In this document: positions 51,288 through 60,348 of the stretch, piece by piece
Layout: every line of letters starts with the position of its first letter
How positions within the stretch are numbered: position 1 is the first letter of the stretch
From: Planctomycetota bacterium
GTDB lineage: Bacteria > Planctomycetota > Phycisphaerae > WQYP01
Assembly: GCA_021810145.1 (NCBI GenBank)
Contig: JAJZJL010000008.1
Location: forward strand, 1-60,664
DNA length: 60,664 nucleotides
Direction: 5' to 3'
Made by a program: the position numbers and the translations under genes
The notes under the pieces: generated by a model
The model's input: only the letters and a program-made list of their open reading frames with translations
Told to the model about the DNA's origin: nothing
The model's database searches: none

Positions 51288-51566
51288 TCACCACCTCTTG
51301 GTTTTAAGATTGTGTACGTGAACATGTTCGCCGGTTTTAATCGCGGCAACCACTTTGCCAATGTCGCAACCGTATTTGGTCACCGTGTCGCCGGGTTTGA
51401 AATCCCGCAGGGCGATCTTGTGCCCCAGCGGAATGTCCATCAAAGCCGTGAGCTTTGGAGCGGCATTGCCGTGCAGAGCCTTACCCTGCACCGCCTGGCC
51501 GGCTTTGATATCGATGACCGCGACACCGACATCATCTTTTTCGTCATGCATCAGAAACTCCGTCAT
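51288..51566 (-). CDS. suyA: (2R)-3-sulfolactate sulfo-lyase, small (alpha) subunit
   Basis: A 92-residue SAF-domain protein, the small subunit that completes SuyAB. It starts [20 protein letters not shown], and carries [20 protein letters not shown] with [20 protein letters not shown] and the typical end HNLKTKRW. The split into a ~90-residue and a ~390-residue gene is the SuyA/SuyB arrangement. It is the first gene of the nine-gene operon, and its stop lies five bases before suyB. A Shine-Dalgarno GGAG lies 11 bases before ATG 51566. A perfect palindrome upstream at 51773 may be the operator. Confidence 0.92.
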   Translation of the reverse strand: MTEFLMHDEKDDVGVAVIDIKAGQAVQGKALHGNAAPKLTALMDIPLGHKIALRDFKPGDTVTKYGCDIGKVVAAIKTGEHVHVHNLKTKRW

Positions 51567-51772
51567 ATTTTTTATATCTCCACAATGAACCAGCGATTTT
51601 TACAACAATTCAATCGCCTAGATAAAAGCATAAATGTCCGGACGAAACTTACAAGTCCCAAATTTAGTCAAAAGTTGTATCACTTTTCGTCATTTTTATT
51701 TGGCAAGCCCGCAATCAGGATATTCTTGCCCTATTTTGCCTCGATGACCGGTAAATCCATCGGAATCAGTGT

Positions 51773-51786
51773 ATTGTGCGCACAAT
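51773..51786. promoter_or_regulatory. Perfect 14-base palindrome upstream of suyA, candidate operator
   Basis: ATTGTGCGCACAAT is a perfect palindrome with a central CG, the form of LacI/GalR-type operators. It lies 206 bases before the suyA start, in the region that must hold the operon promoter. No regulator gene of a known family was found within the window. Confidence 0.5.
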
Positions 51787-51803
51787 TCTCTCAAGACTTC
51801 TGA

Positions 51804-52028
51804 TTATTCAGCACACGGGAAGCACCCGCGCGATATGTCTTTGCGGATTTGTTTAACATGACCCGGAGCTGGTATGAAAGCAGATATCTCTAAGCGTTCA
51901 TACAGCGGGATTTCGCGGTGGTTATCGTCTGCACCGGCAGGCATTGCATTGGCAATTGATGGGTATCCCATGGGCATAACCCACGTTATTTGACTCAATG
52001 CCTTGGCGCGCGTTGCTTCATGAATCAA
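51804..52028 (-). CDS. Small unclassified protein upstream of the sulfosugar operon
   Basis: A 74-codon frame on the same strand as the operon, containing SQITWVMPMGYPSIANAMPA and an end KDISRGCFPCAE. The middle looks protein-like (HREIPLYERLEI), with no family recognised. It could be a remnant of a regulator or a chance frame. The palindrome lies between it and suyA. Confidence 0.3.
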   Translation of the reverse strand: MIHEATRAKALSQITWVMPMGYPSIANAMPAGADDNHREIPLYERLEISAFIPAPGHVKQIRKDISRGCFPCAE

Positions 52029-52237
52029 TGCATCTGGAATATTAGAATCTGGCAGTAACGGAGCGTACTATTTTCAGTCGCGTGAGCGACATGTGTTTTG
52101 CGGGAGTATACTTCGATATAATTATTGGCATCATAAGTCTGGTTGGCGGAATGGCTGTTAACGGTTACGGGGCGCGTTATTGCGATGCATACGCGTTGAG
52201 GTAATCATCCATTTGGCGGGTCATCAGGAGGCTGAAA
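52029..52237. promoter_or_regulatory. Promoter region of the GH5-like gene
   Basis: A perfect TATAAT is present at 52117-52122 on the plus strand, 116 bases before the next gene, but the -35 17 bases upstream (TGTTTT) is poor. The gene itself has a strong ribosome site. Confidence 0.35.
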
Positions 52238-53425
52238 ATGTCAGTGCGGCAGAATCGCTTTTTTCTCCGTGTTCTAACATGTCTGGGGATTGCTTGTGTC
52301 GTGCCGCCTGGTGCTGGCAAGCCGGGCCCCGCATTGGCCGCAGCAGTTCCTGCATCGCACGCAAATGTGGCGTTGCAGCGCATCGGGGTGGCTCCAAACC
52401 ACCGGGGCTTCCTCCGGATCCCTTCCCGTCGGCCGTTCTATCCGTGGGGATTCAACTACGGCAACCATGGCCGTCTGATTGAAGATTTCTGGGACACGCA
52501 CTGGTCAACAGTGGCCCGAGATTTTCACAATATGCGGGAACTGGGAGCCAATGTCGTGCGCGTACATCTGCAATATGGAAAGTTCATGCTGGCTCCGGAT
52601 AAACCCAATCCGCTATCGTTCAAACTGCTGTCGCGACTGCTGCGCCTGGCGGAAAAGGACCGGCTTTATCTTGATCTTACCGGTTTGGCCTGCTACCGCG
52701 TTTCCGATACCCCCAAATGGTACAACGCGATGAACGATCGACAGCGCCGCACGGCCCAGGAAAACTTTTGGCGGGATATTGCCGCAACCTGCGCCGGCAG
52801 CCATGCCGTATTCTGTTACGATCTGATCAATGAGCCTGTTGTTCCCGGGTCACGCCGGAAGCCCGGGCAGTGGCAGCCGAAAAGCTCCTTTGGCGGATAC
52901 GATTTTCTGCAATTTATTACGTTGAGCCCCGGCCGCACCAGGCGCACGGAAGTCGCCGTTCAATGGATTAACGCCATGACCCGGGCCATTCGTTCGCGCG
53001 ACAAACAAACATTAATCACCGTGGGGCTTTTGCCGTGGATACCCAAATGGGGATGGCTCTCGGGCTTTGTGCCGCGAATCATCGGGCCGCATGTGAGTTT
53101 TATCAGTATTCATATTTACCCCCGGACTGGTAAGTTGAATCAGGCCATGGAAGTCTTGCGTCGATGCGCCGTCGGCAAACCTGTGGTTATTGAGGAAACA
53201 TTTCCACTTTCGTGCTCCGCCGCGGAGGAACAGAAATTTCTGCTGGCCTCCCGCACCACCGCCTGCGGGTGGCTGGGCCATTATGACGGTCTGACCCTTC
53301 AGGATTATCGCAAGCTCTCCCGTGAACACCGCCTGACAATCGGCGAGGCCATCTACCGCTCATTCGAACAGATGTTTGTAAAACTCAAGCCCGATTTCGT
53401 CCGGCGGCAGCCCGCCAGGCACTAA
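52238..53425 (+). CDS. Secreted GH5-like (cellulase-fold) glycoside hydrolase
   Basis: A 395-residue exported protein with a TIM-barrel cellulase-like sequence. A signal peptide precedes about residue 35 (hydrophobic LTCLGIACVVPPGAG). Barrel features are FYPWGFNYGNHG, NMRELGANVVRVHLQYGKFM (about residues 100-120), the acid/base motif CYDLINEPVVPG (about 200, Asn-Glu-Pro) and GKPVVIEETFPL (about 312) for the nucleophile glutamate. Both catalytic glutamates seem in place. AGGAGG lies six bases before ATG 52238. It lies divergent from the sulfosugar operon; a link to sulfolipid or polysaccharide breakdown is only a possibility. Confidence 0.82.
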   Translation: MSVRQNRFFLRVLTCLGIACVVPPGAGKPGPALAAAVPASHANVALQRIGVAPNHRGFLRIPSRRPFYPWGFNYGNHGRLIEDFWDTHWSTVARDFHNMRELGANVVRVHLQYGKFMLAPDKPNPLSFKLLSRLLRLAEKDRLYLDLTGLACYRVSDTPKWYNAMNDRQRRTAQENFWRDIAATCAGSHAVFCYDLINEPVVPGSRRKPGQWQPKSSFGGYDFLQFITLSPGRTRRTEVAVQWINAMTRAIRSRDKQTLITVGLLPWIPKWGWLSGFVPRIIGPHVSFISIHIYPRTGKLNQAMEVLRRCAVGKPVVIEETFPLSCSAAEEQKFLLASRTTACGWLGHYDGLTLQDYRKLSREHRLTIGEAIYRSFEQMFVKLKPDFVRRQPARH

Positions 53426-53488
53426 GCCCGGCAGAAGCGCATTTGGTTGTCGGTCCGTTCTTGTTTCCTTCTGTTTTCGCCGGAGGCG

Positions 53489-54256
53489 TTACAGTTTCAT
53501 GCGGGCCAAGGCGCTGTTAACCGCCTGGATATCAAATGCTTCGGGGGCAATATTTCGCGCTCGGTACCATTCCGCATGCGCCGGATGCTTTTTGTCGGCA
53601 ATCGCTTTGAGCATTTCGTAATAACCGTGCATGCCGCCGCTGTCTTCCAGGGGGCAGCGCCTTTTGCCGGCGGTACAAAGTGTTTCGGGCCGGCCGGCAC
53701 GAGCTGGAATTATTTTTTCCACAGTGATGGTATGTTCCCAGGAATCACCGAAATCGTAGAGATAATAGAACTTCAATTTCTCGCGCAATACCTCGCTAAG
53801 CTGGAAGCAGGTTTCGTCTTCACAATCCATTTCTTCCAATTCGGTTTCGTCCGGCGCGGTGCCGCCAAAAGGTGTGCCGTCAATGGTAAATTCATGCAGA
53901 TGCGCGTTTTCCCACCCCATGGCAACCTGAATAACCCAATGCAGTTCATCCAGGGTGAGATCCGCTGGAACAATAACCCGCCGCCAGATCGGAGGTTTGC
54001 TTCCTTCAAGGACAATTTTGAGTTGAAAGCCTCCGGCTTGGCGCGATGTTTTTCCCGCTTTCGGCTTCTGGGCTCTAATGCCATCGATAAAGTGCAACGC
54101 TTTTTTCGATTCGCGCAGACATTGTTCCAAATCCTTTGCGGTAATACCCGGTATCGCATCCATGATCGCTTCAATCGAACCGAGTTTTTGAAAAGCCGCC
54201 AGGATCAGCAGCGATCGCTCGGATAACCCGCCAATAAGCTTTTTACTTTTCGCCAT
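53489..54256 (-). CDS. Plasmid pRiA4b ORF-3-like family protein
   Basis: A 255-residue protein of the pRiA4b ORF-3 family. The C-terminal ~170 residues carry the family core: FQLKIVLEGSKPPIWRRVIV, LTLDELHWVIQVAMGWENAH, LHEFTIDGTPFG, FYYLYDFGDSWEHTITVEKI and the end CPLEDSGGMHGYYEML. The family has no established function. The first ~90 residues are a basic helical region (AKSKKLIGGLSERSLLILAA). ATG 54256 has AGGAG six bases upstream; a longer frame from 54370 is rejected. It is convergent with the GH5-like gene. Confidence 0.88.
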   Translation of the reverse strand: MAKSKKLIGGLSERSLLILAAFQKLGSIEAIMDAIPGITAKDLEQCLRESKKALHFIDGIRAQKPKAGKTSRQAGGFQLKIVLEGSKPPIWRRVIVPADLTLDELHWVIQVAMGWENAHLHEFTIDGTPFGGTAPDETELEEMDCEDETCFQLSEVLREKLKFYYLYDFGDSWEHTITVEKIIPARAGRPETLCTAGKRRCPLEDSGGMHGYYEMLKAIADKKHPAHAEWYRARNIAPEAFDIQAVNSALARMKL

Positions 54257-55878
54257 CGTTTTCTCCTGAGGCAACGCAACACCAAGTACTTTAACTGGTT
54301 TTAAATCCAAAGTCATGGCACCGCATTTCCCCACGGAAGCGGTCCGGCCGCGGACAAACAATTCAAACATGTTCTATAACATTGAGATAATAGTGCCAGC
54401 GACATTTAAATAGTCCTGACAGGCGCATGGCTATGACGAAATCCCTCGTTTTACGCCACATCCGCGTACCTGAGTTAGATTGGTTCCCAATCCGTTAATC
54501 GCTCCGTCGCTTTGTGTGCTTGCGGCAATCAATGAATTCCGGCTCGCCGGGAAACGATAAGCCGTGACCCGTGACCAATGATTGTCCGCGGCCCGCCGCC
54601 ACGTTATTCTCACGTCAAATTCCAAATTTCCAGTTCCATGCTTCTGATTTCAGTTTTCCGCTACTGATTTCCGCATCTGCTGAGAGTGCTGGATGGATGT
54701 TTCAACAAGCAGACTGCTCAGCGATCAGTCGCGCTTGATCATGGAATATGTCGTCCGGCCCGTGCAGCCTGCAAGGCTGCAGTCAATCTTGTCGTCGTGA
54801 CTTTCTGGCAAATCCGCCAGCCCGGCTCAGGCAGCGTTTCGGCATTCCGCAGCAGCACCCGGTCACTGAGTATCTATCATCACGATCCGAGGCATTTCAT
54901 CCTTAAGATGCGGGATGATTCAATACTCACCTGAAGTGATGCGTAAGCTGCGGCAAACGGCCCGTTCGGTGAAATCCACCAACGACCGGTCTGTACAATG
55001 GCCTGCGTGGGCCTGCGGCTACAGGCTTGGCCTCTTTTCCCATCCATAGCTTCTGACAATAGCTCTTTCTTCGAAGATACCATCCCATGATATTCGCTCC
55101 TTCCATATGACCAATTACTTTGAATTATATTTCTCGCAAAGCTCATAATTCAATTAGAAAAGTATATGCGAACGGCCTGGTGGATTTCCAAAAATCGCAA
55201 CCCGGCAATAATTGGTTCCGAAAAGCAGCAATGACTGGATATACCTCGGCGAAGCAGGCATTGAAAAAATCAGAGGTAAAACCAACGGCCCGGAAATTGA
55301 ATTTGAGAAACTGCCGCATTCTGAAAATTTACAAAAGAGTTGATTAATTCTATGTTGATGTTTTAAACGGTCCGCGATGTGACAAACGTGATTGCTGAAA
55401 TGTTCGTCGCCGAGCGCTGATCGCCCTTCATTGCCCGCTGGTTTGGGCATAACACCAGACCGATTATGGCGATGTACGCCGGGCGAATCGGAAATTATTC
55501 ACCACCTCTTGGCAATGTGTTGGAGCTGGTCCTGACATCCTCCCGGCACCCGCGGACAAGATTGGAACATCGAGAGATTAATCAAGTCCCGCTTTTGCAT
55601 CCCGGTGCCATGGCGCTCGGGGGTGTTAAATTAACGAGTTGATCCACTACTACACGGTTGGCCGCAATGGAGACAATTGCCATTGGATGTCTAAATGGTG
55701 AAGGCCATGGTTCAAATAATTTAGCGAGCCACGATATACCGAAAGGATACCGGACGCGGGAGGTGCCATCCAAAGCACAGCCAAGAAGCGATCTTGACGC
55801 ACGAACAAAGGGCGGCCATAGAAGCCCTCAATCCGAATGGACGCGATAGCAATGATGTGTTTTAGTCCCAAAATCTGT
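54257..55878. other. Gene-poor, apparently decayed region
   Basis: About 1.6 kb without a gene I can support. Short open frames at 54686-54934 (plus), 54880-55146 (minus), 55120-55347 (plus) and 55650-55889 (minus) have no family features, and several overlap. The composition is mixed and some words recall the spacer repeats near 39 kb, for instance CTCGCCGGGAAACG. It may hold remnants of old genes. Confidence 0.5.
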
Positions 55879-58800
55879 TTAGTGGCCAAAGCTCCGGGTT
55901 AGTACCCATAGAGTCCTGCCTGTGGGCCGGCCGCCGATATGCCCGGTGTTACGTAGATAGCTCGTCCCGATTATCTTGTTCCCGCTTATAGCCAAGATGC
56001 CGCTGTCGTTACCCCATTCACGCATTGCACCAAAGAAATGCGCCAAGACTTCACAGCTCCCCGTGGCCCGGCTGATGTGGAAGATCGTTCCTCCGCCAAC
56101 GAGCTTACCATTGCGAAAGGTTTCGCCGAAGCTGCTGCCATAGAAATTGCCGTTTGCATCCATGAGAATCTTGGGACGGGTCTGGCAATCCGCGGAACGT
56201 GGGATTACTGCAACACACAGCCCCGCAAGGGTTTTGGAGAACTCATAGACATTGAAGTTATCACCGGTCCAAGGATGCAACGCATTTGGCATGGGGAAAT
56301 CCCCACCCCAATGGTCTGGCAAGCCGGCTCCATAGGCGCAATTTTGGCTGGCTACCAAATTCCCCAGGGCGTATGGCCAATGACGAAATTTCCCGGAAGC
56401 ACTAAGCATAAATACCATCGGCTCGTTCCCCTGCGTCCCCAAGCCAAACAAATTGCCCTTTTTAGCATCAATTGAATTTGGGGCGAGCCACCGCCCCGTG
56501 GATGCCGACCACAGTGTTACAAAATTCGGATGTAGAACCATTGTGGCTGATTTGGCAAACGGAAGTCCAAAAATCTGCCCCGGCGATTCGCCATACAGGG
56601 TTCCCGCCGAAGTGCTTATCCCATTGCATGGCGGCGCGTTGCGGAACACCTTTAACGCACCTGCGCGGTTAATATAGCAGACCACCTTTCCAATGTTGCT
56701 GTACGCGAAAGCCCCCGTGTCGGCCGGAATAATCGTTGTCAGATTCAGTGGATTCTTTAATTGTGTCAGCGCCTGCTTTACACCAGTGGAAATGTTGATG
56801 CGAAAAATCGTTCCGTTTCCATATTGGCCACCGTAATTGGTCGCTGCCAGGATGGAATTGCGCCCTCCGTGGCAAAAGGCTACCATTCCGTGAAGCTCCG
56901 TGGTGAATGCGAATTTTGCAACCACGTGTAGCTTCCAATTGAGGGCGGGCTTGGCTGGTTTAACTCCGGCAGACTCTGTCGGGGCCACCTGAATTTCGGA
57001 ATTTCGGATCGGGAGGACAGGCGGTGTATGGGCAAGAGCCTTCGGAAGCGGCGCTGACGGCTGGATATCAATTTGGGTAATATCGTCCACCTGGCGGGCA
57101 CCGCTCCACTGCGAAATCCCCCAAAGGGTGTCCCCGCCGGATTTTATGAACGGGTGCCAGCTCAATGCCGAAAACGCGGGCGGCAATGCCGCGATTCTCA
57201 CCGGGCTTCCGTTATATGGCACAAGGAAGCAGGTTGCTCGCCCGCCCGTCGTCCACCCAAAGATACCGTCTCGCAACGTAATGAGCTGATTCCTGGGAAA
57301 CACCCCGTAGCTCGGAGAAAAATGAAACAATACCCTGCGATTTCCATGCGGTCCAACGGCAAGCAGTTGCCCAAACCCGTACCGGCCGCCGCGATTCGTG
57401 AATACCATCGTCCCGTTTGGTTCTACGGCGAAAGCGGTGGGAATCGGACCATATCTGCCCCCGAAACGAGCGACAACTTTGAATTTTCGGTCTGCCGACG
57501 AAAATTCAAAAGCCCATGAGAGCAACCCTCTTTTCTTTGACCAAAGCTGCGTCAGGCCATACGCCCGGTCGGCTGTACCGTGGGAGGACTGTCTGATCAC
57601 AAGCCCTTGTGGCGAAAGCAGTCCGGGCAATGGGACCCACGCCGGAAGTACTCCAGGATTCGGGTAGCTCTTGCTGGTCCATCCATGGATGCGAAATGAC
57701 CTTAATACCACTGCGGGGCGGCGTCTCCCGATAACAAATATATATCCGTCGTTGAAATTGCCGCCTGAGGATGTTGTCACTACCTCATTTTTTCCAAAGT
57801 TGTGGAGGCGCACCGATGCGCCTATCTTGGATAATTCCGGCGGACGCCACAAAACGTACGGTACTCCGCTGTGGGGAATGGCAACTATCTTCCATTGATA
57901 CATCATACGGTTGAGCGGCCCCACCGACACTGGCCGCCTGTTCGTAACATATAAGGACTTGTCGCTTCGATTCTGGATAATGCGGCAGGATGGCGAGGCG
58001 AGGGGGCTCCGGGTGATTACGATTTGATTGTAATATCCCGTAGCGATGTTGACCCGAAGCAGAGATGTGACGAGGGGACCCTCCGGCTCTGGTCGGCCAA
58101 AGCCGAGGTGGTCACGAACAAAATGGCTGTCGAAGGCATAAACATACCTCGTTGTAGCTAAAAAGTGCGACCCCAAGGTGTGTCCCGGTCCCAAGGCGAG
58201 CAACGCGTGGGTACCGCCAGTGCGGATATTTCGTTTAACCAGTACTGAATCCGGGGCGTTTGCGGCACCCAGATTCCCCGCTTCGTAGTAAATGTGTCCT
58301 CCCGAATACTCCGCTGGTCTGGAGAGATCACAAGCGTAACCGCCGGTGCTTAAGCTTCCAACATTCTTGAGGTGGATTCCAAATACGGGAGGGGCACTGG
58401 CTGCAAATTTGTGCCCGGTGCCTTCGGGTACTGTCCGCAGCACCGACGGTGGTCCGGCCACTGCTGGTCGGGCTGGAGATGACCGCAGTGGAGTCGCAGC
58501 CTTTGGAGCTTGCATGTTAATCGCATATAACGAATCGCCGCCGGGATTGCCACCTTCGGCAGTCAGTAAGTAAAAGGTGCCAGTAGCACCGGCAACAAGC
58601 CCTGGAAAAGTTGCCGATGGGCGATAGATTATGCCCGCAGGTAAGGACTTTGCCGTTATTGCCCCAGAGTGCGATACGAAAAATATGGTTCCATGTCCGC
58701 CGGGCCCGCTTGCAATGGTAAATCCGGCTACACCGCCGTAAAGCGGCTCAAGCGGATATCGCGGGTACACTCCCGTTGGGCCCGAGAATCTAACCAGCAG

Positions 58801-60348
58801 CACCGCTTTATGTCCACGCGTGTATCGCCTTAGCTCGCCAAATCCGAACGGGCCACCGTTTGTGGCGACGACCACGTCACCGCTCGATTCGACGGCGAAT
58901 CCGCTGATGTTCCGCCCTACTCGGGTATCAAAGTGCATAACCACACGGACATGCCCAGTCTTCCGCGAAATCCGAAATATCCAGTGGGCGGAGCCGCGTG
59001 TATTTCTGTCTAAACTCGTCAGGCCATAAAGATATTGGCCAGGGCCTTTTTGGATAGGGAGCGAAAGGTATCCCGGTATTGCTTCGGCAGTTGGGAACCG
59101 GTTGAGTAAGGTATGACCGTGTTGAATCTGGTCGCTGGCTTTAAATCTCGCCAGCACATGCAGCGGAAAATGCGTTCCAACCTTAAAAATGGCGGCGTCC
59201 CCGAAGGAGCGACCGAAGAAATTGGATTGGCAAGTCACGCCAATTATGTCGCCGCCAGATTCGTAGAGACCGGCAATCTGGTGCGTTTTAAAACGAGCAA
59301 CAACAACAGAATTCCCATTGCGCGGTATGGCAAGAACCCTCCCCACGCTGCTCTGAAAAGGCGGATATCCGCGCGGCTTGTTGATCGCCACATAGAGTGT
59401 ACCGCGGGGGGTTTCAGCCATTCCGCCGCATGAAAAAATGAAAGGGGAGGGGTGGCTTGCCCTGATTTTGGCGACGACACGGTAGAGGTGTGTCTTTGGA
59501 GTAATTTCTACAACCTCATCCTGGCTCATCAAGTTCACTGACTGCAACCATAAATAAGTACCCCCATGCGCTCCGCAATAAACATACGACACACGGGCAT
59601 GGGCAAAATGGGCGAGCGGGCTTATCTTCCTCAAAATCGCATTTATTTTCAGCACCTCACCTGAGAGCGTGGGAATTACGATATCGTTACCTTCCCGTCC
59701 CCACATTAAGGGCATACCCCAAGGAGATAATGGACTGCCCCATACGGGCGCAGGTTCCCGGAAGTTCAGGATGCGCCTCAAGGTGATGCTCACGGAGTTG
59801 TCATGTAAGAAGCCGCGGTGACTCGGATTAACGGTTTTAGCAGCGGTAAGCTCTTTATTGGCAACGGTACCGCTTGCAGTTGGCTTGCCATTATTATTTG
59901 CAACGGGTGGTGTCGGCGGCTTCGTGCCATTGGATGCATGGAGAGGTGATCCGTTTTTGGCAACTGGCGGAACCAGTCGCATTGATCGTGGTTTCTTTGC
60001 TTGATGCCACGGTGCCTCCACAGTACCCGGTGCTCTTGCCGGATTCCGCACGGCAAGAGGTGCGATGTTCACGTGCTTAATTAGTGGTGGCTTCGACCGG
60101 CTGGTGGTTGGCTGGTTCACCATCAGATTGTGTGAAACCAATAGGCCGCCAGCCAATCCGACCGACAAGCCGCACACCGCGATAGCAGAGATAAGCCACC
60201 AGTTCTTCCTGGATTGCGTGCGAACCTCGTTGCGAAGGCGAATATGGCAATTGGCGCAGACAATCTTCTCGCCCCACACCATGGCCGTCTCCAGCCTGCC
60301 GATAACGTGGCCGCAATTCTCACAGACCTCGGTGGAGGGGGTTGTCAT
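55879..60348 (-). CDS. Giant membrane-anchored protein: zinc ribbon, one helix, beta-propeller-like repeats
   Basis: A 1489-residue protein. Residues 8-40 form a zinc ribbon (VCENCGHVIG, then VCANCHIRL). A single helix follows at about 50-72 (WWLISAIAVCGLSVGLAGGL), so the ribbon is cytoplasmic and the rest is exported. After a Pro/Ala/Asn-rich linker to about residue 175, the remainder is a long series of WD-like strands with GloVer-type repeats: SGDVVVATNGGPFGFGELRR, GTMVFTNRGGRYGFGQLLAV, SILAATNYGGQYGNGTIFRI and KLVGGGTIFHISRATG. Such repeats form beta-propellers. The function is unknown. ATG 60348 has GGAGG five bases upstream. No partner gene is seen. Confidence 0.75.
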   Translation of the reverse strand: MTTPSTEVCENCGHVIGRLETAMVWGEKIVCANCHIRLRNEVRTQSRKNWWLISAIAVCGLSVGLAGGLLVSHNLMVNQPTTSRSKPPLIKHVNIAPLAVRNPARAPGTVEAPWHQAKKPRSMRLVPPVAKNGSPLHASNGTKPPTPPVANNNGKPTASGTVANKELTAAKTVNPSHRGFLHDNSVSITLRRILNFREPAPVWGSPLSPWGMPLMWGREGNDIVIPTLSGEVLKINAILRKISPLAHFAHARVSYVYCGAHGGTYLWLQSVNLMSQDEVVEITPKTHLYRVVAKIRASHPSPFIFSCGGMAETPRGTLYVAINKPRGYPPFQSSVGRVLAIPRNGNSVVVARFKTHQIAGLYESGGDIIGVTCQSNFFGRSFGDAAIFKVGTHFPLHVLARFKASDQIQHGHTLLNRFPTAEAIPGYLSLPIQKGPGQYLYGLTSLDRNTRGSAHWIFRISRKTGHVRVVMHFDTRVGRNISGFAVESSGDVVVATNGGPFGFGELRRYTRGHKAVLLVRFSGPTGVYPRYPLEPLYGGVAGFTIASGPGGHGTIFFVSHSGAITAKSLPAGIIYRPSATFPGLVAGATGTFYLLTAEGGNPGGDSLYAINMQAPKAATPLRSSPARPAVAGPPSVLRTVPEGTGHKFAASAPPVFGIHLKNVGSLSTGGYACDLSRPAEYSGGHIYYEAGNLGAANAPDSVLVKRNIRTGGTHALLALGPGHTLGSHFLATTRYVYAFDSHFVRDHLGFGRPEPEGPLVTSLLRVNIATGYYNQIVITRSPLASPSCRIIQNRSDKSLYVTNRRPVSVGPLNRMMYQWKIVAIPHSGVPYVLWRPPELSKIGASVRLHNFGKNEVVTTSSGGNFNDGYIFVIGRRRPAVVLRSFRIHGWTSKSYPNPGVLPAWVPLPGLLSPQGLVIRQSSHGTADRAYGLTQLWSKKRGLLSWAFEFSSADRKFKVVARFGGRYGPIPTAFAVEPNGTMVFTNRGGRYGFGQLLAVGPHGNRRVLFHFSPSYGVFPRNQLITLRDGIFGWTTGGRATCFLVPYNGSPVRIAALPPAFSALSWHPFIKSGGDTLWGISQWSGARQVDDITQIDIQPSAPLPKALAHTPPVLPIRNSEIQVAPTESAGVKPAKPALNWKLHVVAKFAFTTELHGMVAFCHGGRNSILAATNYGGQYGNGTIFRINISTGVKQALTQLKNPLNLTTIIPADTGAFAYSNIGKVVCYINRAGALKVFRNAPPCNGISTSAGTLYGESPGQIFGLPFAKSATMVLHPNFVTLWSASTGRWLAPNSIDAKKGNLFGLGTQGNEPMVFMLSASGKFRHWPYALGNLVASQNCAYGAGLPDHWGGDFPMPNALHPWTGDNFNVYEFSKTLAGLCVAVIPRSADCQTRPKILMDANGNFYGSSFGETFRNGKLVGGGTIFHISRATGSCEVLAHFFGAMREWGNDSGILAISGNKIIGTSYLRNTGHIGGRPTGRTLWVLTRSFGH

